64,000 nt of DNA, taken from Epiperipatus broadwayi (lineage: Eukaryota; Onychophora; Udeonychophora; Euonychophora; Peripatidae). The stretch spans positions 22,090,900 through 22,154,899 of the forward strand of contig JAQFVV010012394.1 of NCBI GenBank assembly GCA_028023455.1. Reading direction: 5' to 3'. Made by a program: the position numbers and the translations under genes. Under the pieces are notes generated by a model, which was given only the letters and a program-made list of their open reading frames with translations, was not told the DNA's origin and did not search any database. Below are positions 58,401 to 61,867 of the stretch, in pieces (positions within the stretch are counted from its first letter, which is position 1; each line of letters opens with the position of its first letter).

Positions 58401-58481
58401 TGAATCAGATCCTTCAACCTCTAATCTGCTATTTCCAACATCATTGTTTTCCTCACAAGAGGGCAGCAAAAAACTTTCCAT
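11569..58481 (-). CDS. CCPG1/PBXIP1-like single-pass membrane coiled-coil protein (7 exons)
   Basis: Joining 58481-58334, 45801-45747, 42515-42472, 38423-38334, 27107-26877, 20988-20909 and 13476-11569 gives 2556 nt, exactly 851 codons plus stop. Every junction is GT-AG and keeps frame. Residues 1-168 are acidic and Ser-rich with a YEVL motif (51-54). A hydrophobic helix at about 169-189 ends in GLALGHFIG, like the GFGHFYG end of the CCPG1 membrane segment. Coiled coil is expected at about 245-294 and 450-489, a Pro-rich run lies at 393-407, and the tail (781-851) has three W-x(3)-R-A-type repeats (WIFTRAQAR, WLFERAKGR, WLNKRAEIR). CCPG1 is an ER-phagy receptor with a cytosolic N-terminus; its relative PBXIP1 binds PBX proteins. 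Length is close to both (about 730-760 residues). Family assignment rests on architecture and the membrane motif; which paralogue is unknown. No promoter was recognised. Confidence 0.7.
13690..13742. repeat. Perfect 23-bp inverted repeat hairpin
   Basis: Two 23-bp arms (starting ATTACTCCAAATTC) are perfect inverted copies around a 7-bp loop in intron 6. No terminal duplication was seen, so the origin is unclear. Confidence 0.75.
13885..14005 (+). repeat. tRNA-like SINE fragment
   Basis: A B-box-like GAGTTCAAATCCC and a tail shared with the piece at 8290-8400. The A box is poorly kept. Confidence 0.45.
14006..15130. other. Intron 6 sequence, nothing recognised
   Basis: AT-rich with poly(A) runs (14745-14825). 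No coding or structured repeat signal was identified. Confidence 0.45.
15131..15310. repeat. Tandem duplication, 90-bp unit
   Basis: Two adjacent 90-bp copies (starting TTGTCACTTGGATTCTCAAC and TTGTCATTTGGATGCTCAAC) differ at only a few positions. Confidence 0.85.
15530..16140 (+). pseudogene. RTE-like LINE reverse-transcriptase remnant
   Basis: Before the SINE, the translation includes a KSIKQDLGIEKKSYFSD-like linker ending in EEFYKK. After the SINE come AIKFIKKGKTPDNDGIII, ILKESGEEIEKLL and KYRPY, the order seen at the N-terminal end of RTE-type reverse transcriptases (A-NGK-PG-DGI ... L..SG ... NYRPI). Stops break it after each segment. The remainder of the RT is absent. Confidence 0.65.
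15781..15913 (+). repeat. tRNA-derived SINE with 13-bp target duplication
   Basis: The body (15794-15890) has an A-box-like TGGTCGAGAGGTCAGC and a B-box-like GGGTTGCGAGTTCGC, and ends in about ten A. GAAGTGCGATATG (15781-15793) and GAAGTGAGATATG (15901-15913) are the target duplication, cut into the LINE reading frame. A relative lies on the minus strand at 31015-31125. Confidence 0.8.
16141..17350. other. Intron 6 sequence with a dispersed repeat
   Basis: Mostly unrecognised. The part 16605-16870 is a diverged copy of 22735-22990 in the same orientation. Confidence 0.45.
16605..16870. repeat. Dispersed repeat, copy 1
   Basis: Shares blocks with 22735-22990: CATTTTTCAAATCGATTA, AAGTCCATTTT, AATGGCAACCTAGG and GATTTTACAG occur in the same order. 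Origin unknown. Confidence 0.5.
17351..17895 (+). repeat. 5' LTR
   Basis: Starts TGTATGTGATTGC and ends CATAGCA-like (ATATAGCA). It matches the 3' copy over its whole length with scattered substitutions and small indels. It includes a small duplicated block (ATAATGAATAAAGAGA) missing from the 3' copy. Confidence 0.8.
18118..18763 (+). pseudogene. Ty3-type gag remnant with CCHC knuckle
   Basis: A capsid-like segment (MVKLRLRNQKQLPHETYLNY) and, in a shifted frame, a perfect CCHC zinc knuckle CYCCGKPGHSKVNC (C-x2-C-x4-H-x4-C). A second knuckle is degenerate, with only C-x2-C left. At least one frameshift separates the parts (near 18380). Confidence 0.7.
18764..20170 (+). pseudogene. Ty3-type protease-RT remnant, palm motif deleted
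   Basis: The protease shows VDSGAG near 18787. The RT has VWATPIIIIAKP, then FTKIDLKDTFHQIPV (first catalytic Asp region) and LPYGISIEPNIFKVKMD. It then jumps from RTITGIV straight to TTEAELEKW, so the [FY]-x-D-D motif is missing. A short RNase H-like piece (LTTDTSE ... AYASRVLTSSEKNYNQINKKALA) follows, then the purine tract. RNase H is truncated and integrase absent. Non-functional. Confidence 0.75.
20235..20748 (+). repeat. 3' LTR
   Basis: Starts TGTCTGCGATTACAC directly after the purine tract and ends CACATAGCA. It aligns along the whole 5' copy. Confidence 0.8.
20909..20988 (-). CDS. Host gene coding exon 6
   Basis: 80 bp between acceptor GTTGTAG and donor GTACATCT. It encodes GAGRQWIAQTKKTFTFEKLH and seven further residues just after the membrane helix, ending in phase 0. 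The 3' LTR of a Ty3-type element ends only 160 bp away, in intron 6. Confidence 0.75.
21285..21795. repeat. Foldback element, arms about 220 bp
   Basis: Outer blocks around 21290-21500 and 21575-21790 are inverted copies. The best-kept part is CAAATTGGAAAATTTACATA with its inverse near 21590. The loop of about 75 bp is unrelated. No coding potential was seen. It lies in intron 5. Confidence 0.7.
22083..22180 (+). repeat. tRNA-derived SINE
   Basis: GATGGCCTAGTGGTTAGCAT resembles a tRNA A-box region and GGAGTTCGCTTCCC a B box, at the usual spacing. The mature tRNA shape is not kept, so this is a SINE head and not a tRNA gene. Confidence 0.6.
22735..22990. repeat. Dispersed repeat, copy 2
   Basis: Diverged partner of 16605-16870 (see that entry). 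Read on the minus strand it holds a 62-codon open frame, but the other copy does not keep it open. Confidence 0.5.
23217..23990. repeat. Foldback element inserted in the 5' LTR
   Basis: Arms of about 340 bp (23225-23560 and 23600-23985) are inverted copies. A block starting near GGTTTGCAGCCTTTCAATTT occurs three times: inverted at the left end, and direct at the centre and right end. Aligning the two LTRs shows that the whole block is extra in the 5' copy. TATTAATT at both borders could be the target duplication, but AT-rich flanks make this uncertain. Confidence 0.75.
24180..24880 (+). pseudogene. Ty3-type gag remnant
   Basis: A capsid-like segment (KMAALMCMLGLKVIDII ... KLNEHFNPRPS ... ESIKQYGIALKELA) is followed by a further in-frame stretch past one stop, then a perfect knuckle CHICKRKGHRARMC (C-x2-C-x4-H-x4-C). 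Two stops and a shift break the frame. Confidence 0.75.
24951..25260 (+). pseudogene. Ty3-type retropepsin remnant
   Basis: DMEIDNGSVVSIISK sits where retropepsins have D-[ST]-G, with Asn in place of Ser/Thr, and GPLLGRD follows 60 codons later as in related elements. After GRD comes a stop. The altered active-site triplet suggests an inactive enzyme. Confidence 0.65.
25300..25631 (+). CDS. Coiled-coil ORF replacing pol
   Basis: The open part (25407-25631, 74 codons) and the preceding shifted stretch are rich in Leu, Glu, Lys and Gln in heptad-like spacing (KLQESKSIVKALEKKSDEL, ELEQKSQENQRLLQINNQLL). Nothing in it resembles RT, RNase H or integrase, which should lie here. Downstream, 25668-25880 again resembles the C-terminal tail of pol (KSLNNFQGYIY just before the purine tract). 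This looks like a captured coiled-coil gene fragment, perhaps from a host transcript. The source gene is not identified, and the host gene of this window does not match it by eye. Confidence 0.5.
25914..26612 (+). repeat. 3' LTR
   Basis: Starts TGTCGTGTAGAC after the purine tract and ends ACATAACA. The last 125 bp match the split 5' LTR. A related solo LTR lies at about 56627-57367, sharing the ACTCCAGAAAAA block and later ones. Confidence 0.65.
26877..27107 (-). CDS. Host gene coding exon 5, transmembrane helix
   Basis: 231 bp between acceptor TTTTTTGCAG and donor GTAAGTAAAG. It encodes residues 113-189, including a basic HRH segment followed by the single hydrophobic helix, which ends the exon. 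Its phase matches exons 4 and 6. Confidence 0.8.
27108..29147. other. Intron 4 sequence with one SINE-like piece
   Basis: AT-rich; only the SINE-like piece at 27450-27600 was recognised. No protein similarity seen. Confidence 0.4.
27450..27600 (-). repeat. tRNA-like SINE fragment
   Basis: On the minus strand ATTGGTTAGCACACTG resembles an A-box region, and the piece ends in an A-rich tail (27452-27462). The B box is weak, so the call is tentative. Confidence 0.4.
29148..29235. repeat. Exact tandem duplication, 44-bp unit
   Basis: Two adjacent, identical 44-bp copies start GGTTACTCTGAATCTG (29148 and 29192). Perfect identity implies recent origin. Confidence 0.9.
29521..29800. repeat. Imperfect direct repeat, about 140 bp
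   Basis: Both copies run from CCAGTAATATATGAATG/CCAGTAATATATCTCATG to CATAAAGTACTTGAAT[CT]CAAA. They are diverged and probably belong to the decayed LINE next to them. Confidence 0.6.
29830..30780 (-). pseudogene. LINE reverse-transcriptase remnant, Jockey/CR1-like
   Basis: On the minus strand, pieces in LINE order are visible across frames: LRTQKVFQNKLKTGSIFIDL, YNSVWKNGLR, DIPDT-like, ADDIVLISQKRSF (the catalytic [FY]-ADD region, first residues changed) and LGITFFKHL. The same protein family is at the right end of the window on the plus strand. Many stops and shifts; non-functional. Confidence 0.65.
30870..30965. repeat. Short member of the foldback-repeat family
   Basis: The outer part (CACATGATCATCATTTCTTA) is followed by AAAACAGGCAA and, 13 bp on, by its inverse TTGCCTGTTTT. 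Only the termini of the family remain, as in an internal-deletion product. Confidence 0.6.
31015..31125 (-). repeat. tRNA-derived SINE
   Basis: On the minus strand GCCGAGAGGTCAGTGCAG ... CCTTGCAAGCA ... GCCGATGCTATGACA matches the SINE at 15794-15890 throughout, followed by an A-rich tail. Confidence 0.75.
31755..31920. repeat. Foldback-repeat family member
   Basis: CTTTCCATACAGTAG ... and AAGCATAGGAAATGGTGATC ... are family landmarks. The two halves are partly inverted (TTAGCTACTGTAT against its inverse). Confidence 0.55.
31925..32040 (-). repeat. tRNA-derived SINE
   Basis: On the minus strand TAGCTTAGTTGGTTAGAG is a good A-box region and AGATTTGATTCCCATGC a B-box region at tRNA-like spacing. 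The acceptor arms do not pair, so it is a SINE head and not a tRNA gene. Confidence 0.6.
32190..33353. mobile_element. Unclassified DNA element with 40-bp terminal inverted repeats
   Basis: Left GGTAATACTTTGTCTGTGCA and right (inward) GGTAATACATCGTCTATTCA both run on into CATCCACACCGC. The flanks are AAAAATTT (left) and AAAAAATT (right), a near match to an 8-bp duplication. The interior has no recognisable transposase, but is GC-richer at 32200-32900. Superfamily undetermined; non-autonomous. Confidence 0.6.
33354..34759. other. Intron 4 sequence, nothing recognised
   Basis: AT-rich. A GGGTTCAAAG at 33917 faintly recalls a B box without other support. Confidence 0.4.
34760..35260. repeat. 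Palindromic insertion with 13-bp flanking repeats
   Basis: AGATAGCCATCTT occurs at 34760-34772 and 35248-35260. Inside, 34841-35050 and 35055-35245 are inverted arms, nearly perfect around 34935-35140. Each arm holds a CTGAAGA ... GAAAC motif (34900-34932 minus, 35157-35186 plus) followed by TGTTATTATATTAATAAA. This parallels the palindromes at 10.1 kb and 40.4 kb. No coding sequence. Confidence 0.7.
35600..36810 (-). pseudogene. Ty3-type gag-protease remnant
   Basis: On the minus strand a gag segment with RDDFICGLKD (near 36590), a degenerate Cys-rich region (near 36300), then VELDTGSPASIVSK (near 36050), a retropepsin active site with D-T-G intact, and further on HDWFSHLDYIEIKVNQLTN, the segment after the protease. 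Stops and shifts occur throughout. No RT or LTR was found next to it. Confidence 0.65.
36811..38333. other. Intron 4 sequence, nothing recognised
   Basis: AT-rich with no clear protein similarity. The part next to 36810 may be the 5' part of the decayed gag element. Confidence 0.4.
38334..38423 (-). CDS. Host gene coding exon 4
   Basis: 90 bp between acceptor TTTTGTAG and donor GTAAGCAG. It encodes an acidic stretch (SDLIHLSQDEDGFGDDS...) upstream of the membrane helix. Confidence 0.75.
39266..40040. repeat. Foldback-repeat member split by a solo LTR
   Basis: Left half 39266-39346 (AAACTCTCTATACATA ... GGATGCCAGAAGGCTTGTG) and right half 39964-40040 (TATAGAGAATTTTGCCTG ... AAGCATAAGAAATGGTGGTC) are parts of one family member. 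They join at ATACG, the duplication made by the LTR. Confidence 0.75.
39347..39963 (+). repeat. Solo LTR with 5-bp target duplication ATACG
   Basis: 617 bp, starting TGTTATATATATAG and ending GGACACAGCA, flanked by ATACG at 39342-39346 and 39964-39968. It is GC-richer than its surroundings and holds a TATAAAAAC (39540). TG...CA ends plus a 5-bp duplication identify an LTR left by recombination. Orientation is assumed from the TATA-like box. It is not obviously related to the other LTRs here. Confidence 0.8.
40489..40530 (-). ncRNA. PLE-associated three-stem RNA motif, copy 2
   Basis: Just after the PLE stop on the minus strand: AGCT, core ATGATTATGA, stem AAGG/CCTT with loop CAAGAT, T-GAA-AGCGCT-C, AGCT. 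Topologically it is like a type I hammerhead, but with a 10-nt segment where CUGANGA is expected. Confidence 0.6.
40559..41120 (-). CDS. Penelope-like GIY-YIG endonuclease ORF, 5' truncated (minus copy)
   Basis: The open frame runs LLLPYIPNLHKKLHSIFNNK ... VYNIACPNNHCKGTYYGES ... LATRLAQHRY ... IVCRERHDLKRKIKEALFISR ... SKRWN and stop. YNI and TYYGES form the GIY-YIG pair; R, H and E residues follow at family spacing. In Penelope-like elements this domain lies C-terminal to the RT and nicks the target. Here the RT is missing, because the copy is cut at the junction with its partner. No stop interrupts about 180 codons. Not expected to be functional on its own. Confidence 0.8.
41131..41560 (+). 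CDS. Penelope-like GIY-YIG endonuclease ORF, 5' truncated (plus copy)
   Basis: Same reading frame as the minus copy, starting at KKLHSIFNNK, uninterrupted to the stop after SKRWN. Differences from the partner are few (for example SDAIKRK against SAAINRK near the end). The 5' truncation is about 30 bp shorter than the loop, so the two arms meet without the rest of the element. Confidence 0.8.
41589..41630 (+). ncRNA. PLE-associated three-stem RNA motif, copy 3
   Basis: Identical in sequence to the 40489-40530 motif and at the same distance after the stop codon of the plus-strand ORF. Confidence 0.6.
41827..42157. repeat. 331-bp inverted-repeat element carrying a hammerhead ribozyme
   Basis: Ends are perfect 24-bp inverted repeats (41827-41850 and 42134-42157, starting TATAAACAAAGC). 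The inside holds the family landmarks CCAACCAGAGTAATCAATG and ATCTTAGGATCTAATGCAAC and the hammerhead at 41942-41983. The flank 42158-42215 (GATCATATGATGCTTAATCG) continues the family. Of the copies here, this is the most complete. No coding sequence. Confidence 0.75.
41942..41983 (-). ncRNA. Hammerhead ribozyme, canonical core
   Basis: Minus strand, 5' to 3': TCCTCA, CTGACGA, TGG-TCATAAG-CCA, GAAA, CTAGTC, TGGGGA. CTGACGA fits CUGANGA and GAAA is intact. Stem II has 3-4 bp; stem III is the minimal AC/GT seen in hammerheads of Penelope-like elements; the cleavage triplet is GTC. Stem I pairs TCCTCA with TGGGGA (six pairs, one G-U). All conserved core positions are present, so self-cleavage of the minus-strand RNA is predicted, perhaps only as a dimer because stem III is so short. 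Confidence 0.75.
42472..42515 (-). CDS. Host gene coding exon 3
   Basis: 44 bp between acceptor AAAATAG and donor GTAAGTTT. It encodes the acidic SSEEPEGQNHNDET segment in phase. Confidence 0.7.
43063..43315 (-). pseudogene. Penelope-like 3' fragment with three-stem motif
   Basis: On the minus strand LVCTERHDVKRKVKEAYFIA ... KEACFAISKRWSN and stop (43168-43170) match the C-terminus of the GIY-YIG ORF at 40.5-41.6 kb at about half the residues, so it is an older or different subfamily. After the stop follows the RNA motif (43063-43105): GGCT, ATGATTATGA, stem GAGAA/TTCTC, GAA-AGTGCT-C, AGCC. Stem I and stem II have changed on both sides together relative to copies 2 and 3. Confidence 0.7.
43316..45059. 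other. Intron 2 sequence, nothing recognised
   Basis: AT-rich with TA runs near 44775. No coding or repeat structure identified. Confidence 0.4.
45060..45365. repeat. Foldback-repeat family member, near-perfect palindrome
   Basis: 45107-45225 and 45243-45361 are inverted copies carrying all family landmarks. The centre keeps AGCCAGAAACTAGTCTGG, the 3' half of the hammerhead, while its CTGANGA half is gone. This suggests inversion pairing around the ribozyme region. Confidence 0.75.
45747..45801 (-). CDS. Host gene coding exon 2
   Basis: 55 bp between acceptor TTGCTGTAG and donor GTAAGTTT. It encodes GYEVLPSQEPLLLSNSVS in phase with its neighbours. The YEVL tetrapeptide fits the LC3-interacting consensus [WFY]-x-x-[LIV]. 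Confidence 0.7.
46555..47340. repeat. Large foldback-repeat family member
   Basis: 46558-46795 pairs inverted with 46940-47170, and 46795-46935 with parts near 46930 and 47260-47340. It is the longest member of the family in the window and contains a hammerhead copy at 47194-47236. No coding sequence. Confidence 0.7.
47194..47236 (+). ncRNA. Hammerhead copy with altered core
   Basis: TCCTCA, CTGACAA, AGGC-CACAA-GCCT, GAAA, CTAGTA, TGGGAT. Stem II is a perfect 4 bp, but the invariant G of CUGANGA is A, and stem I has lost pairs. Probably inactive; it is a relative of the intact copy at 41942-41983. Confidence 0.65.
47605..48550 (-). repeat. Solo LTR related to the 4824-5937 LTR
   Basis: Minus-strand blocks follow the order of that LTR: GTTTGTAAAAAAT, TCTCCAGAAAAAATAG, GTTTAAAAGCAATGAA, ATAATGCC...GCTTAATG, GTGCTGTTGTG, CAACTTTTCTG, GCCTCTGTAG. 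No internal element adjoins it. Borders are approximate and no target duplication was found. Confidence 0.6.
48896..50141 (+). repeat. Left terminal inverted repeat of the Merlin element
   Basis: Inverted copy of 51757-52991. It contains a 75-codon frame (49525-49752) that also exists, 3 residues different or so, in the other arm; this is expected from the inverted duplication and is not evidence of a gene. Confidence 0.85.
48982..49250 (+). repeat. Subterminal tandem repeat, three 90-bp units
   Basis: TTATATCAAAAAGTG starts at 48983, 49073 and 49163. Each unit also has GAGGCTAGACATAT or a close variant and GCTGAAAATTG. The mirrored array lies in the right arm (about 52640-52910). Subterminal arrays in DNA transposons are often transposase-binding sites; that role is inference. 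Confidence 0.8.
50302..51166 (-). pseudogene. Merlin (ISXO2-type) transposase, broken
   Basis: The N-terminus (from 51166) reads MIKIWDLPKTEYEAVEFLQN and on to CANGHQM, the zinc-ribbon start of the family. After a frameshift, a 146-codon open stretch (50910-50470) holds GKIVEVDETLF (first Asp), then YSDCWKAY (second Asp) and HSYNFVDPTTGAHT. A TAG stop then precedes NVERLWGLLKW, which carries the third acidic residue (Glu), and SYLSEFM. DDE-family order is complete but the frame is cut at least three times. Total span is about 288 codons, as expected for the family. Confidence 0.8.
51757..52991 (-). repeat. Right terminal inverted repeat of the Merlin element
   Basis: Inverted copy of the left arm, with small indels in A/T runs and a few substitutions. 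It keeps the 90-bp array and the mirrored 75-codon frame (52348-52121). Confidence 0.85.
53440..53760 (+). pseudogene. Possible LINE RNase H fragment
   Basis: The frame reads QGIAVIYLASHNRYFKLNSRVF ... TLSQSSSWPTLANILM. This faintly resembles the RNase H domain of Jockey/CR1-type LINEs, with QSS...LANI near the position of the DSQS motif. The catalytic acidic residues are not clear, so the call is weak. Confidence 0.3.
53769..53810 (+). ncRNA. PLE-associated three-stem RNA motif, copy 5
   Basis: AGCT, ATGATTATGA, stem AAGCT/AGCTT with loop ATAG, T-GAA-AGCACT-A, AGCT. The stem II sequence differs from the other copies while pairing is kept. Confidence 0.55.
53811..56626. other. Intron 1 sequence, little recognised
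   Basis: AT-rich. A tRNA-like patch at 54650-54760 (CAGGTTTGAACTT) is too weak to call. No protein similarity seen. Confidence 0.4.
56627..57367 (+). repeat. Solo LTR related to the 25914-26612 LTR
   Basis: Shares GCACTCCAGAAAAACT, a TTAGAGAGA block, AACTGATAAAAATTTAATCA and AGCTGTAAGGAGCTTA with that LTR, in order. It starts near TGTGTTG and ends near CCAACA. No internal sequence and no clear target duplication. Confidence 0.55.
57368..58333. other. Intron 1 sequence, nothing recognised
   Basis: AT-rich sequence before exon 1, with one purine-rich patch (58138-58160). Confidence 0.4.
58334..58481 (-). CDS. Host gene coding exon 1
   Basis: Encodes residues 1-49 plus one base, starting at the only in-frame Met. 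The donor is GTAATAAT. An AG at 58488-58489 could act as an acceptor, so a 5' non-coding exon, or more coding sequence upstream, is possible. The segment is acidic and Ser-rich. Confidence 0.65.
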
Positions 58482-58741
58482 AGACTCCTATATATATATA
58501 TTATTATAGAATAAAGTGAAAACATTAAACCATGAAAGATCATAAATTATATTTTAAAAAGCAATTTATAACCTCATTCTCTATTTTTCATTTTTTTTTT
58601 CTCTTTTTCATTCACACATACATATATATAAACATTATAAGTTCCAAATAATTTTAATGGTAAAAATAATAAAATATATATTTTAATTAATCATTAGTGC
58701 TTTCGATTACAATTTATTAACTGTAAAGTAATATTTTAATA

Positions 58742-59213
58742 TCACATGATTTTCCATGAGCTATGTATATCAGTATTTGCTGCTTGTCTAGTTATTATAT
58801 TATCTTTAAATTTATTTATCAGTATTGCTTCCTTAATTTTCCTCTTTTTATGATTTCTTTCTTTCATTAATATTTTTGTATCACTTACATTTAAAGTAAA
58901 TTTATAATACAACATTTTTCATGGTCAAAGAATACTGAGACTGTATTTAATTGACTATTTACAGTTTTTTTTTACTCGATTATATAGAAATTGATGTTCT
59001 TTTATCTTTTTCCAGAGCACATCTTGATTCCCTGATACATGATGTATTCCAACCACATACAACCTCATAAATTATATTACTTCTTTGCATTTTAGATATA
59101 ACACTCTCCAGAGCACATTTTGATTCCCCGATATATGATTTTTTACAACCACATGCAATCTGATATATTATATTACTTCTTTGCATTTTAGGTATAACCC
59201 TCTTAGAATTATT
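58742..59213 (-). pseudogene. Penelope-like GIY-YIG remnant with internal duplication (minus copy)
   Basis: NIIYQIACGCKKSYIGES is a GIY-YIG core. It is followed about 37 codons later by a second copy (NIIYEVVCGWNTSCIRES), a tandem duplication of about 110 bp starting at KMQRSNIIY-like sequence. After the second copy come LEKDKRTS ..., a frameshift, and ILMKERNHKKRKIKEAILIN. The stop is at 58744-58742. This is a different subfamily from the 40-kb pair. Confidence 0.7.
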
Positions 59214-59229
59214 AATTAGTCTATTTACA

Positions 59230-59625
59230 AGTGTTATACTTAAAATGCAAAGAAGTAATATAATTTATCAGATTGTATGTGGTTGTAAAACATCATATAT
59301 CGGGGAATCAAGATGTGCTCTGGAAAAAAGATAGAAGAACATCAATTACTATATAATCGAGTAAAAAAAAACTGTAAATAGTCAATTAAATACAGCCTCA
59401 GTATTCTTCGACCATGAAAAATCTTGTAATTATAAATTTACTTTAAATATAAATGATACAAAAATATTAATCAAAGAAAGAAATCATAAAAAGAGAAAAA
59501 TTAAGGAAGCAATATTGATAAATAAATTTAAAAGTAATATAATGAATAGATAAACAGTAAATACTAACATATATAGCTCACGGACAATCACGTTATTAAA
59601 CTTCCATATAATCAAAAGCACTACC
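59230..59625 (+). pseudogene. Penelope-like GIY-YIG remnant (plus copy)
   Basis: Faces the minus copy, with the 5' sides meeting at 59214-59229. Reads NIIYQIVCGCKTSYIGESRC, then, after a shift, VFFDHEKSCNYKF and ILIKERNHKKRKIKEAILIN. One GIY-YIG core only, and stops within the C-terminal part. Non-functional. Confidence 0.7.
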
Positions 59626-59917
59626 GATTAATTAAAATATATATATTTTTTTACCATTAATGTTATTTGGAACTTACATATAGTATATTTATAATGGATA
59701 TTCAGAGTTTTTTTACACACACACACACATATACATATATATATATAATTAATCAAAACAATACAATAATTAATACAGTAAAAAATATTTTAAAAAACAA
59801 ATATATACCACAATTTAATAAGTACTTTCAACTATCTATGTAGTCGTTATCAACTAGATTCAAATTGTATTACAAAAAAACTGTTACAAATGTAAACAAA
59901 AAGTAATACGTCATACA

Positions 59918-60205
59918 TCAATTTTCCCACAATTCCTTAATTTTTATATTGGCAATCTGTCTATTTACCAAATGATGCTTTTCACTTTTTATTAACATAG
60001 CTTTTTTAATTTTGTGTTTATTATTATTTCTTTCAATACACAAAATCTTAACTTTATTAAAATCAAAATCAAAACCATAATTACAAGTTACATTATGATC
60101 AAAAAATACTGATGGTGATATGTCATCATTTCTAACATTCTCTTGTCTTGATTTTTGTACTCGTTTATATAACAACAAATGCTCCTTTGATCTATATTGA
60201 TGTAC
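59918..60205 (-). pseudogene. Penelope-like C-terminal fragment (minus copy)
   Basis: HLLLYKRVQKSRQENVRND, SVFFDHNVTCNYGFDF, VKILCIERNNNKHKIKKAML and NIKIKELWEN to the stop. The C-x-ERN..K.KIK.A..I pattern equals that of the other PLE copies. GIY-YIG core truncated. Confidence 0.7.
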
Positions 60206-60207
60206 AT

Positions 60208-60483
60208 TGGAGAAAATATCAAAGGAGCATTTGTTGTTATATAAACGAGTACAAAAATCAAGACGAGAATGTTAGAAATGATGACATATCACCGTCAGTA
60301 TTTCTTGATCATAATGTAACTTGTAATTATGGTTTTGATTTTAATAAAGTTAAGATTTTGTGTATTGAAAGAAATAATAATAAACGCAAAATTAAAGAAG
60401 CTATGTTAATAAAAAGTGAAAAGCATCGTTTGGTAAATAGACAGATTGCCAATATAAAAATTAATGAATTGTGGGAAAATTGA
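60208..60483 (+). pseudogene. Penelope-like C-terminal fragment (plus copy)
   Basis: Mirror of the minus copy, with few differences and a shift near the start (frame change after KNQDENVRND). Ends INELWEN and stop, followed by the stem-loop motif. Confidence 0.7.
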
Positions 60484-60660
60484 TGTATGACGTATTACTT
60501 TTTGTTTACATTTGTAACGGTTTTTTGTAATACAATTTGAATCTAGTTGATAATGACTACATAGATAGTTGAAAGTACTTATTAAATTGTGGTATATATT
60601 TGTTTTTAAAATATTTTTTACTGTATTAATCATTGTATTGTTTTGATTAATTATATATAT

Positions 60661-61867
60661 TTTATTATAATTGGAATACAGACATTGATTAATAATTTAT
60701 ATATATATCACTGAATTGTGATGAAAGAAATAATGGGGCAAAAATAAGGAAATAGTTTATTACATAAAAAGAGCACATGATGAATCAGAGTTGGAATAAA
60801 TAAAATATTTTTAAATATTATTTAAAGTTGAAAGATTGCAATTTGATAACTATATGTATATTAGGTTTACTAAAATAAAAAATTAAATTATATACATTGT
60901 TCTAATTATTACAATCTTTTTTTATATTACATATATGCTGAACACACTTTAAATAGCAATTGTGAAAAGGATCTATATTCATCAGATTAATCAAATGACA
61001 TGGTGAGGTTTTCTATTCTCTTTTTTCATTTACTCTTTTTCTAAAAAATATCTTTTATTAACTCATTCATCAAACAATAATTAAAAAGGTATTTGAATTA
61101 GTTAAATACAATCTATTTTTAAAAAAACTTGACTAGAACTTGAAAAATTGTTATGTTTAAATATGATTCAAACTTAAGAATATTGACATAGCAGGAAGAT
61201 GTGTTGATCTATGAGCCATAAGGTCCTTTATATAATCATTTGATCTCTACAATGTTTGAAAAAAATTTCCACATAGTGAATGCTAAGATAATGCTAATTG
61301 GTAAAATAAAATTAGTTCTACAGAACTTATTTAATTAAAAACCCAGTTTTCAGCTGCCTTGAGCAAACCAATCTATTAATGATTAATAGTTTTAGTGTTA
61401 GAAGTATTTAAAATTATTATATATATTATCCCAAAAACTTTATAGAATGCGCTAGATTCATATTACTAAGTTACCCCAGTTTTTCCCCAAAATTTTGTCT
61501 GTGTGATGTTATCAGTAATGGATTTGTAGAACATGAACAAATCTCTAAATGGGATAGAAATAAAAAAATGTAAATCAGTTTCTTCTATTAAATGAAATCT
61601 TATATGAGTATAGAAGAATATCAAGGAATGCTATATTATAGAAAAATAAGTTAGCTCTGTTATTAATCAACTACGACATCAGTCACTCTAATAATCATCC
61701 AAATAAAGTTGAACTAATAGAGAAATGACAAAAACTTTGTCACATGTATCCCAACATATACATGATTTTTTATTTAATATCTACAAATTTATAGCTATCA
61801 ATAATAGAAAGGGATGGGTGCTTACAGCCTTCCTGAAGTTCACCCTACAAATAGCATGCATTAGCAC
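60661..61867. other. AT-rich sequence, nothing recognised
   Basis: No coding or repeat structure identified between the PLE pair and the foldback repeat. Confidence 0.4.

Larger units (their letters stand above)
59750..60660. mobile_element. Head-to-head Penelope-like 3' ends, third pair
   Basis: 59750-60205 and 60210-60660 are inverted copies. Each carries a C-terminal GIY-YIG piece and, 3' of its stop, a stem-loop motif GTTGATAATGACTA ... TAGTTGAAAGTACT (60545-60580 plus; mirrored at 59819-59860). The copies are cut just after the GIY-YIG core, so only the C-terminal part is present. Confidence 0.75.
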
